Source: Actinomadura sp. J1-007 (GTDB taxonomy: Bacteria; Actinomycetota; Actinomycetes; Streptosporangiales; Streptosporangiaceae). From it: 64,000 nt of DNA. The notes under the pieces were generated by a model. It was not told where the DNA came from. It saw nothing but the letters and a program-made list of their open reading frames with translations, and did no database searches. The stretch spans positions 1 through 64,000 of the forward strand of contig NZ_WING01000001.1 of the NCBI RefSeq assembly GCF_009793335.1, written 5' to 3'. Below are positions 36,216 to 45,060 of this stretch, piece after piece (position 1 is the stretch's first letter; each line of letters begins with the position of its first letter). A program made the translations under genes and the position numbers.

Positions 36216-36223
36216 ATGATCAT
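36216..36223. promoter_or_regulatory. palindrome in the cupin/LysR divergent promoter
   Basis: Perfect 8-bp ATGATCAT in a less GC-rich patch (TCACAATGATCATCATCGG) 18 bp upstream of the lysR ATG. Position suits autoregulation by the LysR protein and control of the cupin gene. Confidence 0.4.
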
Positions 36224-36241
36224 CATCGGTAGGGTCGATCC

Positions 36242-37204
36242 ATGGAGCTGCGCCAGCTCGCGCATTTCGTCGCGGTCGCCGAGGAACTGCACTTCACCCG
36301 CGCCGCGGCGCGGGTCCACGTCGTCCAGTCGAGCCTGAGCGCGTCCATCGGCGCGCTGGAGAGGGAGCTGGGCGACGCCCTGTTCGTGCGCGACAACCGG
36401 CGCGTCGCGCTGACCCCGGCCGGGCGGGCCCTGCTGCCGTCCGCGCGGCGGGCGCTGGCCGCGGCCGAGGAGGGCCGGGACGCCGTCGCCGGCGTCCGGG
36501 GCGTCCTGCACGGCCACCTGCACGTCGGCGCGATCCAGACCCTCGGCGGCGTCGACCTGGCGGCCTCGCTCGCCGCCTTCCACCGCGCGCATCCGGACGT
36601 CACGCTCCGGCTGACCCACGACACCGCCCCGGCCCTCGGACGGGCGGTCGCCGGCGCCGAGCTCGACATCGCCTTCGTGGACGGCCCCGTGGACCGCGCC
36701 CGGCTGCGCCCCGTCCACCTCGGGCGGGACCGGCTGGGGCTGGCGGTGCGGCACGACGACCCCCTCGCGGGGCGGACGGCGATCGGGCTGGACGACCCGG
36801 GGCTCCGCGACCGCGAGTTCGTCGAGTACCGGCGCGGCTCCGCGCTGCGCGCCCAGATCGACGCCGCGTGCGCCGCCGCCGGGCTCGCCCGCCGCGTGAG
36901 CTGCGAGACCGAGAACATGCAGTACCTGCTCGAATGCGTCCGGCACGGCCTCGGCGTCGCCGTGCTGCCCCCGATGGCCGTCCGCGCCGCCGCCGACCGG
37001 GTGCGCGCGGTGCCGATCGACCCGCCGCTGCGGCGCGACCTGTACGCCGTCGTCGCCGCGGGCCGTCCGCCCACCGGCGCCGCCCAGGCCCTGATCGACC
37101 TCGTTCTCGCGGCACGGGCGCCGGAGGCCGCCGGGCCCCGGCGGTCCCGCGGCGGGGACGAACCGGGACCCGCGGCGGGACGTCCCACGTCGGGGGGCGC
37201 GTAG
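36242..37204 (+). CDS. LysR-family transcriptional regulator
   Basis: 320 residues. HTH in HFTRAAARVHVVQSSLSASI (residues 17-36) with the conserved LERELGDALFVRDNRRVALT that follows; effector domain about 90-295 and a Gly/Pro-rich tail. Divergent from the cupin gene across a 107-bp gap holding a palindrome, the usual LysR arrangement. The signal is unknown. Confidence 0.93.
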   Translation: MELRQLAHFVAVAEELHFTRAAARVHVVQSSLSASIGALERELGDALFVRDNRRVALTPAGRALLPSARRALAAAEEGRDAVAGVRGVLHGHLHVGAIQTLGGVDLAASLAAFHRAHPDVTLRLTHDTAPALGRAVAGAELDIAFVDGPVDRARLRPVHLGRDRLGLAVRHDDPLAGRTAIGLDDPGLRDREFVEYRRGSALRAQIDAACAAAGLARRVSCETENMQYLLECVRHGLGVAVLPPMAVRAAADRVRAVPIDPPLRRDLYAVVAAGRPPTGAAQALIDLVLAARAPEAAGPRRSRGGDEPGPAAGRPTSGGA

Positions 37205-37247
37205 GCTCGGCTGATCGCGGACGATCACGCGCGGAAGGGGGCGACCG

Positions 37248-38210
37248 GTGATCATCGGTCTGGGGGCGGCCGTCGCGGCCTCGGTCTGCTACGGCACCGG
37301 CTCGGTGCTCCAGGCGGTCGGCTCGCGCAAGTCGGCGCGGCGGCACGCGGCGGACGCGCGCAGCACCACCGGGCACGGCGGGCCGAGCCTCTCCTCGACC
37401 GCCCGCGCGGTCGTCACCTGGGAGTTCATGGTCGGCAGCGTGCTGGACTTCGTCGGGTTCGCGCTCGGCGCCCTCGCCGCCAGGCTGCTGCCGCTGTTCC
37501 TGTCGCAGACCGTGATCAGCGCCAACCTCGTGATCACCGCGATCCTGAGCATCAGGATGCTGGGCCTGCGCCTCAGCGGCCGGGAGTGGACGTCCATCGG
37601 CGTGGTCTGCTCGGCGCTGGTGCTGCTCGCCGGCGCGGCCGGGGAGGAGGGCCACCCGGACACCCCGATCGCGTCCCACTGGTGGCTGCTCGGCCTCTCG
37701 GTCCTGCTCATCGTCGGCGGGACCCTGCTCGTCCGCCGGATCGGGGCGCGCGCCGCCGTCCTGGCCGGCCTGCTGTCGGGCGTCGGCTTCGGCGTGGTCG
37801 GCGTCGCCGTCCGCATCCTGCACGGCGCGGACCCGGTCGACCTGCCGCGCCTGCTCGCCGACCCCGCCCTGTACGCGCTGGTCGTCGCCGGGATCGGCGG
37901 CATGTACCTGCACACCGTCGCGCTCCAGATCGGGTCGGTGAACGGGGCCACCGCGGCGCTGGTCGTGGGCGAGACGGTCGTCCCCGGCATCATCGGCGTG
38001 CTGTGGCTCGGGGACGCCTCCCGTCCCGGCCTCGCCTGGCTGGCGGTCGTCGGGTTCCTCCTCGCGGTGGCGGGCGCCGTCGCCGTCGCCTGGTTCGGCG
38101 AACCAGGGCCGCAGAACCCCGCCGCCCAACCGGACCCGGCCGCCGAACGGGACCCGGAGACCGGCGAGGGCCACCCGTCCGCGCTCCACACGCCCGACGA
38201 CCACCCCTGA
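37248..38210 (+). CDS. DMT-family transporter
   Basis: 320 residues; GTG 37248 behind GGAAGGGGG. About nine transmembrane segments, beginning GLGAAVAASVCYGTGSVLQA and containing LSGREWTSIGVVCSALVLLA, and a hydrophilic Pro-rich tail of 30 residues. Same DMT branch as the protein at 22414. Exports or imports small metabolites or cations; no specificity visible. 43 bp after lysR in the same direction. Confidence 0.8.
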   Translation: MIIGLGAAVAASVCYGTGSVLQAVGSRKSARRHAADARSTTGHGGPSLSSTARAVVTWEFMVGSVLDFVGFALGALAARLLPLFLSQTVISANLVITAILSIRMLGLRLSGREWTSIGVVCSALVLLAGAAGEEGHPDTPIASHWWLLGLSVLLIVGGTLLVRRIGARAAVLAGLLSGVGFGVVGVAVRILHGADPVDLPRLLADPALYALVVAGIGGMYLHTVALQIGSVNGATAALVVGETVVPGIIGVLWLGDASRPGLAWLAVVGFLLAVAGAVAVAWFGEPGPQNPAAQPDPAAERDPETGEGHPSALHTPDDHP

Positions 38211-38228
38211 ACGGACCCGTCGTTCAGG
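38206..38228. terminator. bidirectional terminator formed by two stop codons
   Basis: 8-bp arms CCTGAACG and CGTTCAGG with loop GACCCGT. The arms include the TGA of the DMT gene on the plus strand and the TGA of the DUF6221 gene on the minus strand. Confidence 0.6.
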
Positions 38229-38613
38229 GCCGCCATTCCTCGCGGTAGGCGGGATGGTCGGCGTAGGCCGACGCCAACAGCCTGAGGACGGTCTCGCGCG
38301 CCGCGTGCGCGGCCTGGGCCGTCTCCCGCCGCGACCCGTGCTCCATCACCCACGCCTGCTTCTCGTGCTCCTCGACGACCAGGCGGACGGCCGCGACCTG
38401 CCGGAGCACGCGTGCCGGGTCCTGCCGGGCGATGTGCTCGGCGTACGCCTCGTTCTCCACGGAGGCCACGAACGCCCGGCCGTCCTCGGCTCGCGCGTCG
38501 TCGGCGCTGACCGTTCCGGGCGCCGACACCGTCCAGGACGTCCCCGAGCAGGCCCGAGCGATCTGCTCGTCCTTGGCCAGCCGCGCCTTGAGGAAATCCA
38601 CGAGATCGCTCAT
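38224..38613 (-). CDS. DUF6221 family protein
   Basis: 129 residues from ATG 38613 (GGCGGG upstream). Pattern of DUF6221: MSDLVDFLKARLAKDEQIAR at the start, ARVLRQVAAVRLVVEEH in the middle and LLASAYADHPAYREEWRP at the end. Small helical proteins, abundant in actinomycetes, of unknown function, often near phage- or Scr1-like loci. Confidence 0.88.
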   Translation of the reverse strand: MSDLVDFLKARLAKDEQIARACSGTSWTVSAPGTVSADDARAEDGRAFVASVENEAYAEHIARQDPARVLRQVAAVRLVVEEHEKQAWVMEHGSRRETAQAAHAARETVLRLLASAYADHPAYREEWRP

Positions 38614-38828
38614 CCCGCCATCCTGCCGCGTGGAAGGGAGGAATCGGACCCCTTCCGGCGATGCGGCGTCCATCACGTCGCACCGCCCGCGATGACCGCG
38701 CCGGTGGTTCCGCTCCGCACCTGTGGGGAACGTCCCTGGTGACAGCCGGGTCCGCGCCTCGTTCGGGCGGCGCTTCCCGGCGTTCCCCCCGGCCCGCGCT
38801 CGGACGGACAAGCGAGAAGGGGGAAGCC

Positions 38829-39281
38829 ATGCGGCGCGAAGACCTGCCGGCTCCCGAGACCGGAATACTGCTCACGCACTTCCTCACGGTGGCGGACGTG
38901 GCCCGCTCGCGGGCGTTCTACCGGGACGTCCTCGGCGGCGAGGTCGTGCTGGAGGAGAACCCCTGCATGATCAAGCTGGCCAACGGCTGGCTCATCATGA
39001 ACCCCGGCGGCGGCCCCACGCCCGACAAGCCGGACGTCACCCTGCGGACCCCGGACGACCCGTCCACCACGTCGAGCTTCCTCAACATCCGCGTGGCCGA
39101 CATCCAGGCCTGCTACCGGGAGTGGAGCGCCAAGGGCGCCGAGTTCCTCACCCCGCCGATCGACCGCAAGGCGGAGCTGCGCTGCTACATGCGCGACCCG
39201 GACGGCTACCTCATCGAGGTCGGCCAGTCCACCGGCCTCCTCCAAGGCGTCCTCGCCGACCCGCCCGCCGGAGGCGGCTGA
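38829..39281 (+). CDS. VOC-family protein
   Basis: 150 residues; ATG 38829 preceded by GAAGGGGGAAG. Starts LTHFLTVADVARSRAFYRDV then LGGEVVLEENPCMIKLANGW and ends CYMRDPDGYLIEVGQSTG, the glyoxalase/bleomycin-resistance fold with His, Glu ligands. Function (dioxygenase, resistance or glyoxalase-like) cannot be set from the sequence. Unrelated in detail to the VOC protein at 17755. Confidence 0.85.
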   Translation: MRREDLPAPETGILLTHFLTVADVARSRAFYRDVLGGEVVLEENPCMIKLANGWLIMNPGGGPTPDKPDVTLRTPDDPSTTSSFLNIRVADIQACYREWSAKGAEFLTPPIDRKAELRCYMRDPDGYLIEVGQSTGLLQGVLADPPAGGG

Positions 39282-39327
39282 CGCCCGCGCCGCGGGTGAT
39301 CGCCGCCGGAACGGGTAACGCCGCCAT

Positions 39328-39774
39328 ATGAGCAGACTGCTATGGGGACTGGCCGCCGGTGCCGCGGGCACCAGCGCGCTGAACGCCGTGACGTACCTGG
39401 ACATGGCCGTACGCGCCCGCCCGGCCAGCAGCACGCCGGAGCAGAGCGTCGAACGCCTCGCCTCGGCCGCGGGAGTGGACCTCGGCGAGGGCGACGCGGC
39501 CGAGAACCGCAAGGCGGGCCTCGGCCCGCTGCTCGGCTACGGAACCGGCGTCGGCGCCGGACTGGCCTACGGCCTGCTGGCCCCGCGCCGCCTCCCGTGG
39601 CCCGCCGCGGCCCTGGCCCTGACGGCACTCGCGATGGCCGGTTCGAGCGCGCCCATGACGGTGCTCGGCCTGACCGACCCGCGCCGATGGACGGCCTCGG
39701 ACTGGGCGTCCGACCTGATCCCCCACGCCGCCTACGGCGCCGTGGCCGCCGCCGTGCTCACCGCCGCCCGCTGA
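39328..39774 (+). CDS. small hydrophobic membrane protein
   Basis: 148 residues with four hydrophobic stretches: LLWGLAAGAAGTSALNAVTY, GPLLGYGTGVGAGLAYGLLA, WPAAALALTALAMAGSSAP and a C-terminal helix PHAAYGAVAAAVLTAA. The layout resembles DUF1440-type or YagU-like inner membrane proteins, but I do not assign a family. 25 bp upstream of a sigma factor gene and perhaps co-transcribed. Confidence 0.65.
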   Translation: MSRLLWGLAAGAAGTSALNAVTYLDMAVRARPASSTPEQSVERLASAAGVDLGEGDAAENRKAGLGPLLGYGTGVGAGLAYGLLAPRRLPWPAAALALTALAMAGSSAPMTVLGLTDPRRWTASDWASDLIPHAAYGAVAAAVLTAAR

Positions 39775-39799
39775 CACGTATGGGGCAGAATCGGGTGGT

Positions 39800-40813
39800 G
39801 TGAGTGACGTTTCTTCCCAGGACCTGGTCCGGGCGCGCGAGGGGGACGACGCCGCGTTCACCCGGCTCGTCGAGCCGTTGCGCCGGGAGTTGCACGCGCA
39901 CTGCTACAGGATGCTGGGCTCGTCGCATGACGCGGACGACGCGCTCCAGGACGCGCTCGTACGGGCGTGGCGGGGCATGGCGGGGTTCGAGGGGCGCAGC
40001 TCGCTGCGGTCCTGGCTCTACACCGTGGCCACCCGCACCTGCCTGGACCTGGTGAAGTCGCGCGGGCGGCGGGCGCTGCCCGTCGACCTCGGACCGTCCA
40101 GCGAACGCGCGGTGGTCGGCGACGCCGCGCCCGCCGACGTCGCCTGGCTCGGGCCCTACCCGGACGCGGGCCTCGGCGGGGCCGCCGCCCCGGACGCGCG
40201 GTACGAGCAGCGCGAGTCCGTCGAGATCGCGTTCGTCGCCGCGCTCCAGCACCTGCCGGGCAACCAGCGGGCGGCGCTGCTGCTGTTCGAGGTGCTCGGC
40301 TTCTCCGCCGCCGAGATCGCCGAGATGATGAAGACGTCCACGACGTCGGTGAACTCCGCGCTGGCGCGGGCCCGCAGGCTCGTCGCCGAGAGGGTCCCGC
40401 CCGCGGGCCAGCAGCGGACGCTGCGGGAGGTCGGCGACGCGCGCGTCCGGGAGATCGTCGGGGACTACGCCGGGGCGCTGGAGCGCGGCGACGCGGACGC
40501 CCTGGTCGCGCTGCTGACCGAGGACGTCACGTGGTCGATGCCGCCGCTGCCGCACTGGTACCGCGGGCTGGAGGCCGTCACCGACTTCGCCGTCCGGGTC
40601 CCGCTGACGAGCTGCGGCTCGTGGCGGCACCTGGAGGTCGCCGCGAACGGCCAGGCCGCGGTGGCCGCCTACCTCCGCAGGGACGCCGCCGGGCCGTACC
40701 TGCCCTGGTCGATCAACGTGCTGGAGCTGCGCGGCGAACGGATCGCGGGGGTCACCTCGTTCGTCGGCGCCGAGCACTTCACGCTGTTCGGGCTGCCCGG
40801 CTCGCTGCCGTGA
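39800..40813 (+). CDS. ECF sigma factor with C-terminal SnoaL-like domain
   Basis: 337 residues. Region 2: YRMLGSSHDADDALQDALVRAW; region 4: LPGNQRAALLLFEVLGFSAA then EIAEMMKTSTTSVNSALARA. Residues about 210-330 form a SnoaL-like domain (VGDYAGALERGDADALVALL, MPPLPHWYRGLEAVTDFAV), which in this sigma group replaces a separate anti-sigma and tunes activity. GTG 39800. Target promoters unknown. Confidence 0.9.
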   Translation: MSDVSSQDLVRAREGDDAAFTRLVEPLRRELHAHCYRMLGSSHDADDALQDALVRAWRGMAGFEGRSSLRSWLYTVATRTCLDLVKSRGRRALPVDLGPSSERAVVGDAAPADVAWLGPYPDAGLGGAAAPDARYEQRESVEIAFVAALQHLPGNQRAALLLFEVLGFSAAEIAEMMKTSTTSVNSALARARRLVAERVPPAGQQRTLREVGDARVREIVGDYAGALERGDADALVALLTEDVTWSMPPLPHWYRGLEAVTDFAVRVPLTSCGSWRHLEVAANGQAAVAAYLRRDAAGPYLPWSINVLELRGERIAGVTSFVGAEHFTLFGLPGSLP

Positions 40814-40823
40814 CCGGCCGGGA

Positions 40824-41492
40824 TCAGCGTTCGGGGGCGTCCATGAGCTGTTCGAGGGCGGTCACCGCGTGCGCGCGGTGCTCGTCCAGGAGCCGTACGG
40901 TCGCGTCGGCGTCGCGGCGGCGCAGCAGTTCGAGCAGGGCGCGGTGCTCGGCGATGACGCGGGCGCGGTTGAGCGCCTCGCCGTAGTAGATGGACCGGTA
41001 CGCGTCGGTGGAGTCCCAGAGCGTGCCGATCAGCCGCGTCAGCCGCGGCATCCCGGCGCACTCGAACAGGATCGTGTGGAAGCGCCGGTTGGCCTCGGCC
41101 ATCTCCAGCACGTCCCCGGCGGCGTCGGCCCGTTCGACCTCCCGCTGCGCCTTGCCGAGAGCGGCCAGGTCGTCGCCGGTGAGGCGGACGAGGGCCTGGC
41201 GCGCGGCCTCCTCCTCCAGGAGCTGCCGGATGCGGTAGACCTCGCGCAGGTCGTCCAGCGACAGCTCCTCGACGGAGTAGCCGTGGTGCGCCTGGTAGGT
41301 GACCAGGCCCTCGCCCTGGAGGGTCTTCAGCGCCTCGCGCAGCGGGACGCGGCTGACGCCGAGCTCCTCGGCGAGGGCGTCCTGCCGGATCGGCGCGCCC
41401 GGACGCAGCCTGCCCGTGGTGATCGCGCGCCGCAGCTCGCCGAGGACGAACTGCTGCGCCGTGGGCGGCCTGCGTCTCCCGGGCGAGGTCAT
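40824..41492 (-). CDS. GntR-family regulator (FCD/FadR subfamily)
   Basis: 222 residues. wHTH at about 35-65: DALAEELGVSRVPLREALKT then LQGEGLV. C-terminal FCD helical domain with metal-binding His/Asp (ANRRFHTILFECAG, IIAEHRALLELL region as VIAEHRALLELLRRRD). ATG 41492 overlaps the CoA-transferase stop (ATGA). Likely represses this operon and the divergent acyl-CoA dehydrogenase gene via the TGGATCCA site. Confidence 0.92.
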   Translation of the reverse strand: MTSPGRRRPPTAQQFVLGELRRAITTGRLRPGAPIRQDALAEELGVSRVPLREALKTLQGEGLVTYQAHHGYSVEELSLDDLREVYRIRQLLEEEAARQALVRLTGDDLAALGKAQREVERADAAGDVLEMAEANRRFHTILFECAGMPRLTRLIGTLWDSTDAYRSIYYGEALNRARVIAEHRALLELLRRRDADATVRLLDEHRAHAVTALEQLMDAPER

Positions 41493-42757
41493 TGGGCCAA
41501 TATCTCACGGACCCACGCGTCGTCCTCGCCGAGCCGAGGGGGCGCGAGCCGGTAGGCGGCGGGGGTCGCGCTCAGCCGCACGGGGTTCGCGACCTGGCCG
41601 ACCGGCGCGTCCCGGCGCGGGTCGCGCAGCGGCACGGCGGGGTCCAGGCCGAGGGACTCGCCGAGCTCGAACGCGGCGGCGAGGTCGTTGATCGGGCCGC
41701 ACGGGACTCCGGCCGCGGTGAGCAGCTCGAACCAGGCGTCCGCGCCGCGCGACGCGAGGGCCTCGCGGAGTGCGGGGACGAGGGTCTCGCGGTCCGCGAC
41801 CCGTCCCGCGTTGCTGGCGTAACGGGGGTCGTCGGCGAGGTCGTGCCGTTCGAGGACGGCGCACAGGGCGCGGAACTGCCGGTCGTTGCCGACCGCGATG
41901 ACGATCGGCCGGTCGGCGGTCTCGAACACCTCGTACGGGACGACGCTCGGGTGCCGGTTGCCCATCGCCTCGGGGACCGCGCCCGCCGCGACGTGCGCGG
42001 ACGCCTGGTTCGTCAGCGCCGAGAGCAGCGAGGACAGCAGCGACACCTCGACCCGCTGGCCCTCGCCGGTGCGGTCGCGGTGCCGCAGCGCGGCCTGGAC
42101 GCCGAGCGCGGCGTGCAGGCCCGTGACCACGTCGACCAGGGCGACCCCGGCCTTGGTCGGGCTCCCCGGCTCGCCGGTGACGCTCATCAGCCCGCCGACG
42201 GCCTGCGCGATCAGGTCGTACCCGGGCAGGTCCGCGCCCTTGCCCGCGCCGAACCCGGTGATCGAGCAGTACACCAGGCCGGGGTTCAGCTCGCGGGCGC
42301 TGTCGGGGCCGAGGCCGAGGCGCTCCATGGTGCCGGGCCGGAAGTTCTCCATGAGGACGTCGGCGCGCGCGACGAGGGCGCGGGCCACCTCCAGGTCTGC
42401 GGGGTCGCCGAGGTCGAGCGCGATGGAGCGCTTGTTGCGGTTGAGGCCGAGGAAGTAGGTGCTCTCGCCGTCCGCGTACGGCGGGCCCCAGGCGCGGGTG
42501 TCGTCCCCGGCCCCGGGCCGTTCGACCTTGACGACGTCGGCGCCGAGGTCGGCCAGCAGCATCGTGGCGTACGGCCCGGCGAGAACGCGACTGAAGTCGG
42601 CGACCAACACCCCGGCCAGCGCCCCACCGGCACCGCCCGAGGCACCCGGGGCGCTCCAGGCGCCCGTTCCGCCCGGCGCACCCGAGGCACCCGATCCGCT
42701 CGCCGCGTCCCGTCCCCCCGCGGCCCGAGGGCCGTCCGCCGCGTTCGGCAGGTCCAC
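41489..42757 (-). CDS. CaiB/BaiF-type CoA-transferase (glutarate type likely)
   Basis: 422 residues; GTG 42757 with GGAG upstream. A Gly/Ala/Ser-rich N-terminal extension of about 45 residues precedes the family-III core: GVLVADFSRVLAGPYATMLL, ADVLMENFRPGTMERLGL, and the catalytic Asp in GYDLIAQAVGGLMSVTG. The divergent GcdH-like dehydrogenase and the GntR partner suggest succinyl-CoA:glutarate CoA transfer (GcdG role). Other dicarboxylates are possible. Confidence 0.88.
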   Translation of the reverse strand: MDLPNAADGPRAAGGRDAASGSGASGAPGGTGAWSAPGASGGAGGALAGVLVADFSRVLAGPYATMLLADLGADVVKVERPGAGDDTRAWGPPYADGESTYFLGLNRNKRSIALDLGDPADLEVARALVARADVLMENFRPGTMERLGLGPDSARELNPGLVYCSITGFGAGKGADLPGYDLIAQAVGGLMSVTGEPGSPTKAGVALVDVVTGLHAALGVQAALRHRDRTGEGQRVEVSLLSSLLSALTNQASAHVAAGAVPEAMGNRHPSVVPYEVFETADRPIVIAVGNDRQFRALCAVLERHDLADDPRYASNAGRVADRETLVPALREALASRGADAWFELLTAAGVPCGPINDLAAAFELGESLGLDPAVPLRDPRRDAPVGQVANPVRLSATPAAYRLAPPRLGEDDAWVREILAQ

Positions 42758-42794
42758 GCTGATCTCCGCTCCCTCGGGTGCCGGTCCCGGGATC

Positions 42795-42836
42795 GGACAC
42801 TAGACGCGAGATCTCGGATAATCAATACTGGATCCA
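42795..42836 (+). promoter_or_regulatory. gcdH-like promoter with GntR operator
   Basis: GGACAC (42795-42800) and GATAAT (42817-42822) are spaced 16 bp as -35/-10. An 8-bp palindrome TGGATCCA (42829-42836), a FadR/GntR-like core, falls at the predicted start of transcription, so repressor binding would block it. It also lies upstream of the divergent CoA-transferase gene. Confidence 0.45.
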
Positions 42837-42865
42837 AAATACGTCCTCCAATGAGGTGGCCCACC

Positions 42866-44044
42866 ATGACGAACCCGACCCCCGTGCACCCGTCCACGCT
42901 GTTCGCCGTGGACGGACTGCTCACCGACGAGGAGCGCGAGATCCGCGGCACCGTGCGCCGGCTCTGCGACGAGGAGCTCCGTCCCAACCTGCCCGGCTGG
43001 TTCGAGGAGGGACGCATCCCCGCGCGCGACCTCGCCCGTTCGTTCGGGTCGCTCGGCCTGCTCGGGATGCACCTGGAGGGGTACGGCTGCGCCGGGCTCG
43101 GCGCCGTCGCGTACGGGCTGGCCTGCCTGGAGCTGGAGGGCGCCGACTCGGGGTTGCGGAGTCTGGTGTCGGTGCAGGGGTCGCTCGCGATGTTCGCGAT
43201 CTGGAAGTACGGGAGCGAGGAGCAGAAGCAGCGCTGGCTGCCCGGCATGGCGACCGGCGAGCACATCGGCTGCTTCGGCCTGACCGAGCCCGACCACGGC
43301 TCCGACCCGGCCGGAATGCGCACCTCGGCCCGCCGCGACGGGGCCGACTGGGTCCTGAACGGCACCAAGATGTGGATCACCAACGGGTCGGTCGCCGACG
43401 TCGCCGTGGTCTGGGCCCGCACGGACGACGGCGTGCGCGGGTTCCTCGTCCCCGCCGGGACGCCCGGGTTCTCCGCGAACGACATCGGGCGCAAGCTCTC
43501 CCTGCGGGCGAGCGTGACGAGCGAACTGGTCCTGGAGGACGTACGGCTGCCCGCCGACGCGATGCTGCCGGAGGTGCGCGGGCTGCGCGGCCCGCTCGGC
43601 TGCCTGAACGAGGCGCGCTTCGGGATCGTGTTCGGGGCGCTCGGCGCCGCGCTGGACTGCCTGGAGACCGCCATCGCGTACGCGGGCGACCGGGAGGTGT
43701 TCGGCCGCCCGCTCGCCTCGTTCCAGCTCACCCAGGAGAAGCTGGCCGACATGGCGCTGGAGGTCGGCAAGGGGATGCTGCTCGCCGTGCACCTCGGCCG
43801 CCTGAAGGAGGCGGGCGAGGTGACGCCCGAGCAGATCAGCGCGGGCAAGCTCAACAACGTCCGCGAGGCCCTGGAGGTCGCCCGGACGTGCCGGACGATC
43901 CTCGGCGCGAACGGCGTGACGCTGGAGTACCCGGTGATCAGGCACGCGGTCAACCTGGAGTCGGTGCTGACCTACGAGGGCACCTCGGAGATCCACACCC
44001 TGGTCCTGGGCCGCACCCTCACCGGCCACCCCGCGTTCGCCTGA
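42866..44044 (+). CDS. gcdH: acyl-CoA dehydrogenase, glutaryl-CoA dehydrogenase-like
   Basis: 392 residues; ATG 42866 with GAGGTGG upstream. ACAD domains in order: N-helical, RSLVSVQGSLAMFAIWKYGS, GCFGLTEPDHGSDPAGM (FAD/substrate), KMWITNGSVADV, and the catalytic Glu in TYEGTSEIHTLVLGR. The SVQGSLAM and CFGLTEPDHGSDP segments match glutaryl-CoA dehydrogenases, which oxidise and decarboxylate glutaryl-CoA to crotonyl-CoA. With the CoA-transferase and GntR it forms a glutarate/lysine-catabolism module. Confidence 0.88.
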   Translation: MTNPTPVHPSTLFAVDGLLTDEEREIRGTVRRLCDEELRPNLPGWFEEGRIPARDLARSFGSLGLLGMHLEGYGCAGLGAVAYGLACLELEGADSGLRSLVSVQGSLAMFAIWKYGSEEQKQRWLPGMATGEHIGCFGLTEPDHGSDPAGMRTSARRDGADWVLNGTKMWITNGSVADVAVVWARTDDGVRGFLVPAGTPGFSANDIGRKLSLRASVTSELVLEDVRLPADAMLPEVRGLRGPLGCLNEARFGIVFGALGAALDCLETAIAYAGDREVFGRPLASFQLTQEKLADMALEVGKGMLLAVHLGRLKEAGEVTPEQISAGKLNNVREALEVARTCRTILGANGVTLEYPVIRHAVNLESVLTYEGTSEIHTLVLGRTLTGHPAFA

Positions 44045-44105
44045 CCCGAACCACCACCCGCACACAACCCCGGCCCGACCAACCCGTCCAGCCCGACCAA
44101 GGCAG

Positions 44106-44999
44106 CTAGCGCGGCTGCTCCGGCCGCTCCGGTCGGCGCGGGGGGTCGGTCGCGCGGCGGGTCAGGTTGGCGTGGACCGCGCCGGCGGACGCGGCGACGA
44201 CCAGGGCGATGCCCGCGAGCCTGGCGGGGCCGGGCTCCTGGCCGAGCGCCGCGTAGCCGACCGCGAGGCTGATGACGGGGCTGAGGCTGAGCAGGATCCC
44301 GAACGTGTGCGCGGTGACGTACCGCAGGCACAGCAGGTCGAGGCTGTACGGGAGCGCCGAGGAGAACAGTCCGACGGCGAGGGCGAGCAGCAGCACCCGT
44401 CCGTCCAGCAGCCGTCCGCCGACCTGGCCCGCCGCGACGGGCGCCCAGAGCGCGGCGCTCAGGATCATCGCGGCGACCAGGCCGGTGCGGTCGGGGAAGT
44501 CGCGGCCGAGGCGGCGCGTCAGCAGCACGTACGCGCCGCGCAGCACGGCCGCCGCCGCGGCGAACGCGAGCCCGGCGGCCGGGAGTTCGCCGGGCACGGT
44601 CAGCAGCCCGAGCCCGGCCATCGCCAGCAGCGCCCAACCCGCGTCGAGCGGTCCACGCGCGGACGCCAGCGCGACCACGAGCGGGCCGAGCAGTTCGATG
44701 GTCGTGGCGACGCTGAGCGGCAGCCGGTCGATGGCGGCGAAGAACGCGAAGTTCATGCCGGAGATGACGGCCGCGTAGGCGCAGATGCCCGGCAGGTGCC
44801 GCCGCCCGACCGTGCCGAGCCGCCGCCCGGGGAGCGCGGCGAGGACGGCCGCCGCGAGGATGACGCGCAGCGACACCGTCCCCCACGTGCCGATCCGGTC
44901 GAACAGGTGCGTCGCGGCGGCGGCGCCCACCTGGAGGCTGGTGATCTGGAACGCGACCAGGGCGGGCGCGAACGCCTCGCGCCGGTCGGCGACGGTCAC
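44106..44999 (-). CDS. EamA/DMT-family exporter
   Basis: 297 residues from GTG 44999, with ten hydrophobic segments in two EamA repeats (ICAYAAVISGMNFAFFAAID; LLLALAVGLFSSALPYSLDL; CLRYVTAHTFGILLSLSPVI). RhaT/YdcZ-like drug/metabolite exporters have this form. It starts 61 bp after the stop of the diiron-type oxidase in the same direction, so probably exports that pathway's product. Confidence 0.88.
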   Translation of the reverse strand: MTVADRREAFAPALVAFQITSLQVGAAAATHLFDRIGTWGTVSLRVILAAAVLAALPGRRLGTVGRRHLPGICAYAAVISGMNFAFFAAIDRLPLSVATTIELLGPLVVALASARGPLDAGWALLAMAGLGLLTVPGELPAAGLAFAAAAAVLRGAYVLLTRRLGRDFPDRTGLVAAMILSAALWAPVAAGQVGGRLLDGRVLLLALAVGLFSSALPYSLDLLCLRYVTAHTFGILLSLSPVISLAVGYAALGQEPGPARLAGIALVVAASAGAVHANLTRRATDPPRRPERPEQPR

Positions 45000-45060
45000 G
45001 GACGGGCCGCCGCCGGTCCGGGCGCCGGACCCGGTACGGGGCCCGGCGCCGCGGGACGCG

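Noticed and set aside
41492..42865. N-terminal extension of the GcdH-like protein
   Set aside because: Would overlap the whole CoA-transferase gene; ATG 42866 has a clear ribosome site and matches the family length.
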